This document shows, piece after piece, positions 1-10,330 of a DNA stretch of 64,000 nucleotides. The DNA comes from Panicum virgatum (lineage: Eukaryota; Streptophyta; Magnoliopsida; Poales; Poaceae), in the NCBI RefSeq assembly GCF_016808335.1, contig NC_053145.1:25758001-25822000 (forward strand). The letters are read 5' to 3'. A model generated the notes under the pieces. It was given only the letters and a program-made list of their open reading frames with translations. It was not told the DNA's origin and did not search any database. Both the position numbers and the translations under genes were made by a program. The stretch's first letter is position 1. Every line of letters starts with the position of its first letter.

Positions 1-760
1 GCCCACCAATAAAAAAAAGATAGGTCGGTCTGTGGACCAACCATGGGACACCACGAAAATGCCCACCAAGTATCAACAAGATTCACCTCATGACCAGTCA
101 TGCAATCTTTAAAGGCAGGACATAGAAATAAACAACCATGAGACACCACGAAAGTGCTACTATAGGGTACAACATTACTTATAAATTGCTTTTCTTGTCG
201 TTACTGTGGTGGCTGTTGTTTTTTTTTTAATGTTTTGCCTGAGAGGTGAAGCCATAATGCAATTTTTGTAGTAGGCCAATGAAACACTAGAATAAGTATC
301 TTCCACACTGCACAACCCCTACATTTTTTTTCTCTATTTCCACTACAGAAATTATATGTCCAAACAAGACTAAGGTGCTATTTCACTGGTGCCATTGGGT
401 TGTGATTTCTAGGACATCGCCGGCAATAGCATCTGCCCTTACTGCGAATGTTCACCATGCAGAACCAGATCAAAGCTAATCAGACCAACGACTTCAACGT
501 ACTTTAACAATTCAGAAGCAATCATCAAGATCGGCTGAATCCTCTCACACAGCCCTATGGAAGCACAAACTAAAACGAGACCCTAGCCTTAAAAATTCCA
601 GTCCAATCGTAGGAAGCAGAAGGCAAGGGTGGGAGACTGTGACAGTGCCGCATAGAAGCAATTCCCGCAGCAAGAAGGCCAAGCCATTCAAACAATCCCA
701 AGGAGCCTTGCGAAATTCTTGGGACTGCGAGCATTAGAGATATGGGAAGGGGAAGCGTAC
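1..760 (-). other. CTR9 intron 1 (partial)
   Basis: AT-rich sequence that begins, on the minus strand, with the donor GTACGC directly after exon 1. I see no stretch resembling the next CTR9 exon, so the acceptor should lie left of base 1 and the intron would exceed 760 bp. Two 24-bp near-identical direct repeats (core CACCACGAAA) lie at 39-62 and 134-157. An open frame across 570-1034 minus is a shadow of exon plus intron. Confidence 0.65.
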
Positions 761-901
761 CGCGATTATGAGCCAGAGGTGAAGCGGGGCCTGCTCCGCC
801 TTGAGAATGTCGAGGATGTCGGAGGCGTCGTGGGGGAGCTGGTCCAGCGCTACCCGGACCTCCTCCTCTGTCCCCTGCACCGGGATGTACACGCTCGCCA
901 T
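761..901 (-). CDS. CTR9: CTR9 homolog (PAF1 complex subunit), first coding exon
   Basis: CTR9 (VIP6/ELF8 in Arabidopsis) is a TPR-repeat scaffold of the nuclear PAF1 complex, which travels with RNA polymerase II and promotes histone modification during elongation. The ATG at 901-899 opens 47 codons that start MASVYIPVQG and continue through DASDILDILKAEQAPL to LWLIIA. This is the strongly conserved N-terminus of plant CTR9 proteins. The exon ends GCG|GTACGC at 761/760, a good splice donor. The family's next residues are not encoded after it, so this is only the first exon of a protein normally over 1000 residues long. The start context is GGGAGGATGGCG, and no other ATG in frame gives family sequence. 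The rest of the gene lies left of the window. I cannot tell from one exon whether the locus is intact. It is the only host gene I can support here. Confidence 0.85.
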
Positions 902-1061
902 CCTCCCGGTGCTTCTCACTCCCCTTCGCCGTCGAGGTGGGGAGAAACCCTTGGCAGCTGGGTGTCGGCGGTCGGCCTCCGCGGTAGGGGCAGCGGCCGA
1001 GACCAAAAGGCCTGGTGGGGATGCATAGGACCAACAGGGAAAATCAATCTCTTCGTCGCGT
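902..1061 (-). promoter_or_regulatory. CTR9 5' UTR and proximal promoter
   Basis: GC-rich sequence directly upstream of the CTR9 ATG, where the 5' UTR must lie. I see no clear TATA box. The block is short because a MITE-like insertion begins at 1062 and retrotransposon debris at about 1430, so the natural upstream region is confined to about 0.5 kb. Confidence 0.5.
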
Positions 1062-1261
1062 AAACCGTGCAAATTCTAACCGTGCAAATTCTAATCTAGA
1101 TGATTGAATCAACCTCCAAGGAACATAAGAATTGGATAATTTTTCAATTAACCATCCGCCCTTGAGTTAGATAATTATATTTTTGCAAATCCCCCTCCCA
1201 CTCTCTCTGTGTCCGCTCTTAGATGTTCAACCGGTGATCTAGATTAGAGTTTGCACGGTTT
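1062..1261. mobile_element. MITE-like element with 25-bp terminal inverted repeats
   Basis: The left end AAACCGTGCAAATTCTAA is mirrored at the right end (reverse complement AAACCGTGCAAACTCTAA), and the match continues through TCTAGAT, giving arms of about 25 bp with one mismatch. The left arm carries a 15-bp internal tandem duplication at 1065-1079 and 1080-1094. The interior is AT-rich and non-coding. Length (200 bp), inverted termini and position in a gene's 5' flank fit a miniature inverted-repeat transposable element. No convincing target-site duplication is visible, so the superfamily is not assigned. Confidence 0.6.
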
Positions 1262-2121
1262 GCAAGGAAACATTAATTTGCGCTTGATATTTTCCGGACC
1301 AACAGAGGACCAACAGAGCACGGATATTTGAAATACTCCTTATTTCGCTAGTTTTCCCATGTAAAACTAATTATTTGCTATTTCCGCTTACATGACATGC
1401 TATAGCTAGCATGCCTGGAGGAGGCACGTGAAAGGACTCTTAGGTATTTTAGGGTCAAGTATAAATTCGGAAGCACACTGTTATCATTATATCTTTCACC
1501 ATAGTGTATTTCAAGGATTATCTAATTCAAGAGAATATGTGTGTACTAACTCTCATTCTAATCGGTTCAAGGACACATCAAAATAGTTTGAAAAGGTAAA
1601 GTGGATTCCTAAATCGTACTATAGATAAGTTAAAGGTCGATTTCTTCGGCACAATATTTACTTCGGACACCGGTTTATATCTGGTCTGTCAGGCGACTCT
1701 AGGCAATAGCTCTACAACTATATCCGAACATGTAGGATTACAATGGACCAATAGAGCTGTCACTACCTACGGCCTACCTTTAACGAACTATAGATGTAAG
1801 GATAATCCCTAGCCTAGACGCCACGTCTACGTTATTGATTACTACTACAATCTAACTACGTATGTTGGATCGTAGCAAACTACAGCACTCTGTATAAATA
1901 CGGAGCGATGAACCCGTGAGTAAGGGAACTGATCTCACTCAACTACAAGTAATACTAGTATTTATTTTACCAAGTAAAATATTAGGTATAGAAACCACAA
2001 ATACTTACTAAAACCCAAAGAATGTATCAACATCCGTAGAGGTACAAGCTTGAAACGAATCGGGATCCGTAAGGCGATCCCGACTCCTTTTTTTATCCCC
2101 GTGATAGTCCCTAGATAGACA
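1262..2121 (-). mobile_element. Diverged LTR remnant, possibly Athila-type
   Basis: 1262-1430 shows nothing recognisable. From about 1430 the sequence follows, loosely, the reverse complement of the Athila LTRs in this window: a run like the U5 end at 1430-1560, then 1670-1850 with a block resembling GACGCCACGTCTACGTTATTGATTACTACTAC. The match is by eye and weak. The plus strand also has a TATAAATA at 1892. The remnant is cut by the Tat-plus insertion at 2127, and 9262-9437 may be its continuation. Confidence 0.3.
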
Positions 2122-2126
2122 CTATC

Positions 2127-2542
2127 TGTCAGACCCGGGGCAGCGGGACTGCTTATAGGCATAGAATGTTCTAGAGTAACAAATAGCTCATGGATGTAGC
2201 TTACCTCTCTTGTAACTACCCGAATAGGCGTAGAACTAACTGCAGTACAAAGGAAACTACCCGATTGTGTTGTAGTAGGACTCCAACTGTACTCGGCTAG
2301 GACTTTCTATGTAACCATGTCCCCCCGGATATATAAGGGCGGGCATTGACCCCTTCGAAACACATCAACACCTAAGGCAATACAAACCACCACACAGGAC
2401 GTAGGGTATTACGCAACTCGCGGCCCGAACCTGTCTAAATCTTTGGGTTTCTTGCACCATCGAGTTCATGAGCAGTCGATCCCTACCTACAAACCTTACT
2501 GCTAAGGGTATCTCTGAGCAGACTTGGCGGTAAACACCGACA
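2127..2542 (+). repeat. 5' LTR of Tat-plus
   Basis: Begins TGTCAGACCCGGGG and ends GGCGGTAAACACCGACA. Homologous LTRs lie at 8843-9256, 42393-42808 and 60070-60484, with minus-strand stubs at 34589-34689 and 48027-48126. The 5-bp duplication ctatc directly precedes it. Confidence 0.93.
2330..2337 (+). promoter_or_regulatory. LTR TATA box
   Basis: TATATAAG in GGATATATAAGGGCGGG, conserved at the same place in all full-length Tat LTRs of the window. It is the likely core promoter for the sense genomic RNA, with the R region starting about 30 bp downstream. Confidence 0.7.
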
Positions 2543-2544
2543 GC

Positions 2545-2562
2545 TGGCGCGCCAGGTAGGGG
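2545..2562 (+). other. Primer-binding site of Tat-plus
   Basis: TGGCGCGCCAGGTAGGGG starts two bases after the LTR end, as expected for a tRNA 3'-end complement primed from CCA. Tat-3 has the same site with two changes at 60487-60504. I do not assign the tRNA species. Confidence 0.7.
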
Positions 2563-2588
2563 ATTCGGCGAGTTCATCAGCGAATTCG

Positions 2589-4629
2589 ATGGCCGGATCA
2601 AGTGACGTCAATAACATGCCTGAGGGCACAACCCTTGTGTTCGGTTCTTGGGCTTGCACGGCTGATGGATCGGGCGGCTTTTCCAGCCACCTTGTTACGC
2701 CCAACTCGCCTAAACCTCAAACCACTTTCCAATCCACCGACGTCTGCGAGATTGCAGAACTCGACGGAAAGCAAGCTCCACCCAAGCTTAGTTCGGATAT
2801 TCCAGAAAACATGTCGACTCCAACTCGAATTCTCGAGTTAGCTAAGTCCGATACAAACTCTGACTCTGAAAATCTCCAATTTTCTGAAACCCTCGGAAAA
2901 TATCTGACTTATGTCAAGTCAATCAAATGCCCCAAGATCGACAACTCAGAACTACTCGATGGAGTAAATCGAATTTCACGATCAATAGAGGGATGTATTA
3001 AACTTGCAGAATCTGCTCTTGGCTCATCAAAAACACAGCAGAACCCAGTGGCATTGAACCCACCACAGGAACGGTCGGGTGATATACTCTCAGGGATCGA
3101 TCGAGTAGATTCTACGCTCGCCGATTGCATTAAGATGGCTGAAGGCACTCTACAAAACAAGAAGCATAAACCGAGAGGAGGAATCTGCGGGAGATCTGGA
3201 AGGACAAACCCCCGGCTTGCTCGGATGGGACCATCTTTCTCCAGGAAAGCTCAGAATCCTTCACGGAAACCTGCTGACACTCGGATTCCTGAACCAGCCG
3301 ACTCCTTATTCGATCAGGATTTCGATCAATTTATGAACAGCTTCGACAATTTTGAACCATTCGATGATCTCGAAGACTGGTCAGATAACATCGATTTTCT
3401 CATGGATGCCATGGCCCATCCACCCCAAAGTGCCGATGCCCTCTAGGAACTGGCTAAGCTCAAAAAGGGAAAATCCAAAATTCCAGAACGATCCAGTAAG
3501 TCAATTTTCGACAAACCCTGGATTAAGGAGCCTGAAGGACTGACTTCCACACAATCATGGCTACATTGGATGAACGAGAACGCCCTCCGCGTAGAGATAG
3601 GCATTCCGCTTCTCCCTCACCCAAAACACACATACTCTAAAAATCGGTGGACTAACCGACTCCGACTCCGAGTACCTCTCCAACTCGGAGGATGAACTGG
3701 ACGACCTAATCCAGTACAGCAAGCAAGTCGAATTCAACTCGACTAAGGAAACCAAGTCCGACCAGGACTCCCTTCCAAAATTGGTCATATATGTAATGCC
3801 ACAAGGACGGACAGTGCGCTTGAAGGAGACACAAGATCCTAACACCTTCGGCTCTCAACTAACAGAACTTCCCTTCCAGCAGAGCACTCCACTAAATCCG
3901 TCACCAACCAAATGAGACCAAGAAATCCAAGATCTTTGCCTGGAAGTCCTCATGGTTCGCATCTCTGAAATCAATGAACCAGAGGATGACACCACAGAGC
4001 GTCTCAACCTCAACGACTACAATTCTGATGACTTCGACGAGTATCTTTCCAACAACATGGAAACCACTTCCCCCACGGTCACAAAAGCCCAAGCTACTAC
4101 CAAGCAAGATCCGCCTGCACTGCCTCCAGCAGTAACAGTCACTGTGCAATTGGAAAAGCAGCACCCAGCAGAAGATCTCTACGAGCGTCGTCGCCTGCTT
4201 AATCAGAAAAGGGCGTTTAGGCGTTAGCGCCTCGCCAATCGTCAGCAAGAAAAGCAGGGCGACAACTACGACTACTCCAATTGCGACCTCCGCAATGTGA
4301 TCAATGTTGGCCGTGATGCGCGCAACGTCATTATCTCAAGGAGAAAAGAGCGTGAGGAAATAGAGGCTTACAGCCCTTCTTCCAACTACCGCATCCTAGC
4401 TAATGTTTTCGCATCTTTCAAGAACCACAAGCCGGCAAGTACCCTTCCTCAGGGTAAGCCTCGCACTCAACATCGTGGAGAAACATCTCTCGGTGGAGAC
4501 AGGATCAACAAAACGCTCCTACGAAAGTGCTTCGTGCACCCAAAGAGCTCTCATACGATCTTCGAGTGCAACTCACTCCGCAAAGCCCTTGGGGCACCTC
4601 TCATAAAGGAGACTTTACCCAAAATCTAG
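2589..4629 (+). pseudogene. Gag-like ORF of Tat-plus, broken
   Basis: An ATG at 2589 opens 285 codons containing FGSWACTADGSGGFSSHL, matching the start of ORF1 in Tat-3 (FGSWVCVANGSGGFYSHL near 60570), so the two are homologous. The frame is closed by a TAG at 3444-3446 in the middle of otherwise continuous coding-like sequence. Further pieces continue through frameshifts to 3952-4227 and 4297-4629. The acidic middle and a basic tail (SRRKEREE) precede KCFVHPKSSHTIFECN near 4526-4573. That motif has the spacing C-x2-H-x4-H-x4-C, a zinc-knuckle spacing with His in place of the second Cys. No protease or polymerase follows. The likely original role was a nucleocapsid or RNA-packaging protein of the virus-like particle. 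With at least two stops or frameshifts it cannot make a full protein now. Confidence 0.75.
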
Positions 4630-4894
4630 TCGACTGCCGTATCGACTAGTTTACCCCCCGAATAATTTTTCAGTTATGTAAACCATTCCTCACATCTACG
4701 GGCAAGGGGTAGGTCTTAAAAGTCAGAGTCTGTCATTTTACAATTTCTGTAATCTCGACAAATCTTCAATAAAAGTTGATTCCTTCATAAATCGACTACT
4801 TGGCTCTCGCTCATCTAGCCCATACCCCATCATGGATACCACTCTGAAAGCCATGCTTAGCACTAGAGTAGCAATCGAGTAGTTTTTATGATCT

Positions 4895-5760
4895 ACTTCG
4901 AGTACTCTTACGACATTTTCGTCTTGGGTAACCCGACGGGATTCATCCTAACAGACCTGTCCTAAGAGTTACTCCAGTCCTTAGTTAGGACACCCTACTC
5001 GTAGGCTCGAGTAGGTTTTGGATATCCTTTCGACATTTTCGTCTTGGATAACCCGACGGGGTTCATCCTAACAGACATGTCTTAAGGATTACACCAGTTC
5101 TTGGTTAAGGACACCCTATTCACTGGCTCGAGTAGGTTTTGGATACTCTTTCGACATTTTTGTCTTGGATAAATCGACGGGGTTCATCCTAACAGACTTG
5201 TCCTAAGAGTTACTCCAGTCCTTGGTTAGGACACTCTACTCGCTGGCTCGAGTAGGTTTGGATATCCTTTCGACATTTTCGTCTTGGATAGCCCGACGGG
5301 GTTCATCCTAACAGACCTGTCTTAGGGATTACTCCAGTCCTTGGTTAAGGACACCCTACTCGCTGGCTCGAGTAGGTTTTGGATACTCTTTGGACATTTT
5401 CGTCTTGGATAACTCGACGGGGTTCATCCTAACAGACTTGTCCTAAAGAGTTACTATAGTCCTTGGTTAGGACACCCTACTCGCTGGCTCGAGTAGGTTT
5501 TGGATATTTTTAAGATGGTTTCATCTTGGATAACTCGACGGGGTTCATCCTAATAGACTTATCTTATAAATCACTCCATTCCTCAGGTAGGACACCTTAC
5601 TCGCCTTGCTCGAGTAAGTTTGGGATATTTCTAAAATATTTTCGTCTTGGGTAACTCGACAAAGTTCATCCTAACAGACCTATTTCAGAAAGCGATCCAG
5701 TCCTGGAATAGGACAAGCTACTCGCTGGATCGAGTAGTTCGGGGATACTTTCACAAATAG
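4895..5760 (+). repeat. About seven tandem copies of a 120-bp monomer with dimeric higher-order pattern
   Basis: The block CGACATTTTCGTCTTGG recurs at about 4911, 5031, 5152, 5271 and 5392, with more diverged copies near 5513 and 5636, a spacing of 119-122 bp. Each unit also holds CGACGGGGTTCATCCTAACAG and a CTCGAGTAGG end. Copies 1, 3 and 5 share a TCCTAAGAGTTACTCC version, while copies 2 and 4 share CTTAAGGATTACACC-like sequence and a GATACTCTTT end. The array therefore also has a period of about 241 bp. It lies between the gag-like ORF and the antisense gene. Tandem repeats in this part of Tat elements are known and can seed satellites. Confidence 0.9.
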
Positions 5761-6115
5761 TTTTTTCCCACTTGGGTGACCAGATAAGGTCTATCCTAAC
5801 TGGTCAACTGTGAAAGCTATTCCAAGGAGCATAAAACAAGTTCCTGGTACCATAAAAAGGTCGACACAGTCTCCCGCTTGCTTGGACCACTAAGGGAGTT
5901 ACACTACTTGTTGCCTCGCGTACTTGACGGGTTCTACTTGCTAGCTCGAGACACCAAACGTGTTCTGTTCTCCCTTGGTACCCTGAGTAGTTGTCAAGAG
6001 TCTCCTGTTCACCTATGTATCGAAAAAGAACATCCAAAGCTCCTAACTCTCCCAGTACTCGATAAAGAGTTTTTCCTGTTGGACAATCAACTCCATAAGA
6101 GCATCACTCTAACAA

Positions 6116-6145
6116 GTTATATGGTTCTGACTAGAACCATATAAC
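6116..6145. repeat. Perfect 13-bp inverted repeat with 4-nt loop
   Basis: GTTATATGGTTCT, loop GACT, then AGAACCATATAAC. It lies downstream of the antisense gene's first exon, where later exons have been lost. It could be a hairpin formed at a deletion junction or a structural element. Nothing else supports a function. Confidence 0.75.
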
Positions 6146-6267
6146 TCGATCCTATTTGAGAATACTCTGCCTCCTAAGGCACCTACGGATACAAATCTTT
6201 GTATCCACTATCACAATCGAGTAGGTAAAGTACTCGATAACTACAAATCGACTACTCTTATCTGTAC

Positions 6268-7204
6268 CTGATTCGGAGGATTTGCAGTAGAAAAAGTTTC
6301 AGGAACAACAAGAACTTTCTTTACATCCCTTAGTAGTCGCTAGACTCGACTAAATACTTCTTCATCCGAGATCTCTTCCTCCAAGTATCTTGATGAGTTA
6401 GTTGTTCCCTGATACTGGAAACCAAGTGTTTCCCGAGCCTGCCCGAGCCTGTAGCGGTTGGATTCTCCTTTTCATCCAGTCGAACATGACAGCTTCTCCA
6501 GTCACATTCTTTTGCCTAAGATCGGCAATCCGTGAGAGTAGCTCGGACACTTGACTACTATCGACTGGTTTCTTATTCCACTCTGGCCATTGTATCGGAG
6601 GGCCTAGAATAATCGCGGGGATGCTCTCCCACTGGTTTTCTACATAGAGCCACTTGGGTTCCCAGTGGATTACCTTATTACTAAGCTTATAGGGGATATA
6701 AACTTTATCCTTCCCCTGTCTAAGCTGAAGACCCGCACTTCCTATTACATCTAAAATGTAGGAATCTGGCTACGGTTTAAGATGGAATAGAAACCGGAAG
6801 AGTTCAAAATGGGGCTTGATGCCCAGAAAAGCTTCGCACAAATGCACGAATATAGAAATATAAACAAAGGAATTGGGGGTCAAATGGTGAAGCTGGATCC
6901 TGTAGTAGCGCAGGAACCCAGAGAAGAAAAATGAATAAGAAAACCCCAATCCCCGTTCTAAATAAGGAGCAAAAGTGACGATTTCACCCGTATTTTCATA
7001 CGGACAATCCTTACCCAAGGCAGGACACCATTGGATGACGGATTTCACCGGCAAAAGACCAGCAGAAACTAAAGTTTCTAGGTTAGATTCAGAGCACTTA
7101 CTTGTGATCCATCCTTCTTCACGGGTTGGTTTCGCAGCTACACCCTTGCCCTCACTCGATTTCTTTGGGGCCATCCGGAAATCAACAGAGCGTTTCACGT
7201 GCAT
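6268..7204 (-). pseudogene. PF04195 (Transposase_28) antisense gene, exon 1, broken
   Basis: On the minus strand an ATG at 7204 opens a protein of the plant family Pfam calls 'putative gypsy type transposon' (PF04195). Its recognisable landmarks are EEGWITSKCSESDLETLVSAG, then LLRYYRIQLHHLTPNSF, HLCEAFLGI and FLFHLKP. The first stop, a TAG near 6768 between LKP and PDS, replaces a Gln codon seen in other copies. Beyond it the same frame runs on through a WNKKPVD motif and FDWMKRRIQPLQAR, with a later frameshift, to the donor CAG|GTACAG at 6268/6267. Exons 2-7 of the gene, visible at 50994-52773, are missing. A TATA box lies 136 bp upstream of the ATG. The gene runs against its LTR. The biochemical role of the family is unknown, and the Pfam name is not evidence of transposase activity. 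Confidence 0.8.
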
Positions 7205-7339
7205 ACACTGACTAAAACCCTAAGTGAATTTGGGAAGCAAGGGAGAGCAAGGAGTTTTAGATCTCAGATGGCAAGAACAAATCTAAAATAGTAAAAGGAG
7301 AATGGCGGCCGGTGGGGTAAAAATCTAGTTACCGTTCTA

Positions 7340-7346
7340 TTTTATA
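7340..7346 (-). promoter_or_regulatory. TATA box of the antisense PF04195 gene
   Basis: TATAAAA on the minus strand in GCTATTATAAAATAGAACGG, 136 bp before the ATG at 7204. The same box stands at 39574, 40889 and 49729, 136-146 bp from the corresponding starts. Confidence 0.6.
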
Positions 7347-8828
7347 ATAGCAGTGGCAACACGGTAAATACCTAGAAGGCTAAGAGTCAGTTACCAATTG
7401 CGGAAAAAACAGGATTTTCTGAGATATTTCTTTTTTCTAAGATTACATTCTAGAAAAAAAAAACTCACATCCCTGGACAACTACTCGACTCATCTTTCCT
7501 CAATTGGGATTACATTCCATGATAAAGGAAAAGTACTCGACACAGTACAACTACTCGATATTACAACTCGAGTACTTCTTCTTGACTAGGTTTACAATGA
7601 CTCAGACTTGCATGCACACCGTCTGGATCTCCTGGAACTTCTAGTCGAGGCCTGCTGCAGCTAGATCGGCCCGAGGCCATGACCAAGTACAAACTTGTTA
7701 TTCCCATCAAGGGAATAATGATACTCGTGTTCTGGGAGAAAAGTTTCAAGAGTTTGGAGGCAGATTACAGTAATCGCCTCGCAAGATCTCTTGTAGCAAA
7801 TTGCAGAGAAAATTCTCCCTCTCCCTGAATACGTTGTGACAAGATTAAGTCTCCTTACCAGAGATGTCAGTTCTTGGGCACCCAGAAACAGGCAACCCCA
7901 AGGATGTGACACAACAAGACTCAACCCTTCAATAGAGAACCTGCCTCATTGGAATATGCAAGGACATGATGTCCAAAATGCATCCGATGAGAGCATTGGG
8001 GTTGTAGGATGAGGTAACAGGGACTTCTCTTGTCACTCGCAAGTTCTCTTCTAGCATCTTTTGTTGGAAACGACTACGCAAACTTCAGGAGGGCGAGAGC
8101 AAGAACACCCTTGTGCTTCTAGCATAGGCCTCCTTCCCACCTTTTATAGCCGCAAGGGACCTTTCTGGAGGACAACTCGTGATGCTACAGTGGCAGCATT
8201 CATGAGCGTAATAATGCAGATTCTCCATACAGTACAGCTCCATGTGAGCATACAGTAAAAGGATATACATCCCGAGTTTTATTTCTAAAGATATTTTGGG
8301 TGCAATCAGTGTGGCATATCCAATCGAATAATTTTTCTAGGATTTTTTATCTGAAAAAGAGGTCTTTTCGGATACCGGATCTGATTAAACCTGCAGATAT
8401 TCTGAAGAATAAAATCTGATGCCACGTCTTAGATCCTTAATTCCAAATCTTTGCTCGGCGGCTACTCGCAGAATAAGGGATTTTGATTTAAGGCTCGGGG
8501 GCTGCGGGATATGTGCATCCGAGATTTATTTTTCAATTTTTTTTCAAAATAATGAAGGATAAAGACTAAAATGACCCTCAGCCTGATTCTGTGATTCAAC
8601 CTAAGGCTCGGGGGCTACTCCATATGGAGCGCGAGTAGTTCGCACACCATATATGATCAAGATTTCGGGGCTTGAGCACCTCACAGCCTCGAAGCAACCG
8701 GAAGTACTTGGAGGACTACTCGATGTATCTGAAGGAATGCCCAGAAGCCACTAGGAGGATGTTCTGGCTACTTGAAATACTCGAAGACGCCCAGCCAAGT
8801 ACTCGACGCCTGCAGGACTCGGCTATGA
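7347..8828 (+). other. Non-coding 3' region of Tat-plus
   Basis: Upstream flank of the antisense gene and 3' untranslated region of the element. No ORF of significance. It contains several phrases of the type GGCTCGGGGGCT (8046-8055 region, 8500, 8610) resembling the polypurine tract, and many ACTCGA/TCGAGT words shared with the tandem repeats. Copy B of this stretch is 40896-42379. Confidence 0.6.
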
Positions 8829-8842
8829 AGAGCTCGGGGGCT
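8829..8842 (+). other. Polypurine tract of Tat-plus
   Basis: AGAGCTCGGGGGCT abuts the 3' LTR and would prime plus-strand synthesis. The same tract, reverse-complemented (AGCCCCCGAGCTCT), follows the LTR stubs at 34690 and 48127 and the mini-element LTR at 54892. Confidence 0.75.
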
Positions 8843-9256
8843 TGTCATACCCGGGGCAGCGGGACTGCTTATAGGCATAGAATATTCTAATGTAAGGAAT
8901 AGCTCATGGATGTACCTTACCTCTCTTGTAACTACTCGAATAGGCGTAGAACTAGCTGCAGTACAAAGGAAACTACCCGATTGTGTTGTAGTAGGACTCC
9001 AACTGTACTCGGCTAGGACTTTCCATGTAACCCTGTTCCCTCGGATATATAAGGGCGGGCAGGGACCCCCTCGAAACACATCAACACCTAAGGTAATACA
9101 AACCACCACACAGGACATAGGGTATTACGCAACTCGCGGCCCGATCCTATCTAAATCTTTGTGTTCCTTGCACCATTGAGTTCCAGAGCAGTCGATCTAC
9201 CTACAAACCTTACTGCTAAGGGTATCCCTGAGCAGGCTTGGCGGTAAACACCGACA
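8843..9256 (+). repeat. 3' LTR of Tat-plus
   Basis: TGTCATACCCGGGG...CCGACA, followed by the duplication ctatc (9257-9261). It differs from the 5' LTR at about 27 sites plus a 2-bp gap, and from the copy-B LTR (42393-42808) at about 18 sites, all counted by eye. Confidence 0.93.
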
Positions 9257-9261
9257 CTATC

Positions 9262-9437
9262 ACATATAGATTTATCATTTCAGGCAATATCAAAGTCATA
9301 CCACTTAATTAGTACAAACACGGGTTTAATTATTACATAATTCTAGAGAGTTCAATAGTTTCCACCCATTACAAGCCCGTTGGGCAGAATTCTTAGAGCA
9401 AACAGAAAGCGACAGTGGAACTAGTCTTCAGGGCCTC
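9262..9437. other. Old retrotransposon flank between Tat-plus and Athila-2
   Basis: 176 bp, non-coding, present also at 42814-42989. It was the target of the Tat-plus insertion. It has some resemblance to the 3' part of Tekay-like long LTRs on the minus strand, but I cannot assign it firmly. Confidence 0.35.
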
Positions 9438-10224
9438 TGTTGGCATTCCTTGGCCTAACGAATTACTCTACAAGTACACAGAGACCGAATGTAGCTTTCA
9501 CTAGGTAGTATACGTGGGATATCGAATCCAAAGAACGGTAAGGCTTCGACCAAACTTAGAGATCTTCAACTGGACACAACCAGAGAGAAGAAGAACAGGG
9601 AAGAGGGCCTAACTCCAGATAACCTACTGTTCTGACTAGTTGACAAGCTAATTAATGACTTGATCTGCTTCGGCGGCTGGAAGTGGAAGGACTTCAGAAA
9701 GGGATGAGAGGGGAGTCCAACGGAAACCTACACTACTGCTATGAAAACACCCGAACATGGTGGACTACGAGGGACAGATAGGATTGTCACCACCTACCAC
9801 CTACCACAACGGTTCTATGGGGTGGAACACAACCTGAGATAACTACGAAGCCTAGGCACCACGCCCACAGCTCTCGAGCTACTTGCTCCTACCGTGTATT
9901 TAGATAGAAAGCAACCTCAAATAAGCAGAACTTACTACTTACGTAGACTCAGGATCCCATAGATCAAAGTAAGTACTTAACAAGTAACTAAGACAGTAAG
10001 TAAAGCTAGCGAGAAAATAAAGTTGAGACAAGGAACTTACTCAAGTATATTCCTCCGAAAAGGATACAAAAGTGGAGTAAGACCGAGAGAACTCCAGTCC
10101 GCTCCTTTCAGCTTGGCTTTCACCAGAGCACTCACCTCACTCTCTTCCTACTCAACACAAGAGTGTAACAAGAGACTCTCTTCTCTAATGGATGGGTGTG
10201 TGTTACAAGAGGGGGTTTGGGCTC

Positions 10225-10232
10225 TATTTATA
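10225..10232 (-). promoter_or_regulatory. TATA box in Athila-2 LTR (copy A)
   Basis: TATAAATA on the minus strand in GTAGTATAAATAGAGCCC. Conserved in copy B at 43777-43784. Confidence 0.6.
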
Positions 10233-10330
10233 CTACTCTATGGTTGGTACTGAGCTGAGCGTCGGTTGCACGCAGGTAAGTTAGTTGTGCTTGTCTTTCA
10301 CGCCAATGGAGAGCATCAGAGGCCACCAGG

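Larger units (their letters stand above)
2127..9256 (+). mobile_element. Tat-plus: complete non-autonomous Ty3/gypsy Tat-type element
   Basis: A 7130-bp element with LTRs of 416 bp (2127-2542) and 414 bp (8843-9256), both TGTCA...CCGACA, and a perfect 5-bp target duplication ctatc at 2122-2126 and 9257-9261. A primer-binding site follows the left LTR, and a purine-rich tract (GAGCTCGGGGGCT) precedes the right LTR, so the element reads left to right. It has a broken gag-like gene, a tandem-repeat block and an antisense PF04195 gene, but no protease, RT, RNase H or integrase. It is therefore non-autonomous. Its LTR, PBS and ORF1 start resemble those of Tat-3 at 60070, which does carry pol. The organisation recalls rice Dasheng/RIRE2 pairs, a comparison from general knowledge rather than a search. 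By eye the two LTRs differ at about 27 of 414 sites. Confidence 0.9.

Noticed and set aside
570..1034. 154-codon ORF on the minus strand
   Set aside because: It runs through CTR9 exon 1 in another frame and into intron 1, with no family resemblance.
1880..1900. TATAAATA on the plus strand as a host promoter
   Set aside because: It lies in decayed LTR-like sequence, and no gene follows before the Tat-plus insertion.
4895..5760. CRISPR-like array
   Set aside because: Monomers are contiguous and diverged with no unique spacers, in a plant retrotransposon context. It is an ordinary tandem repeat.
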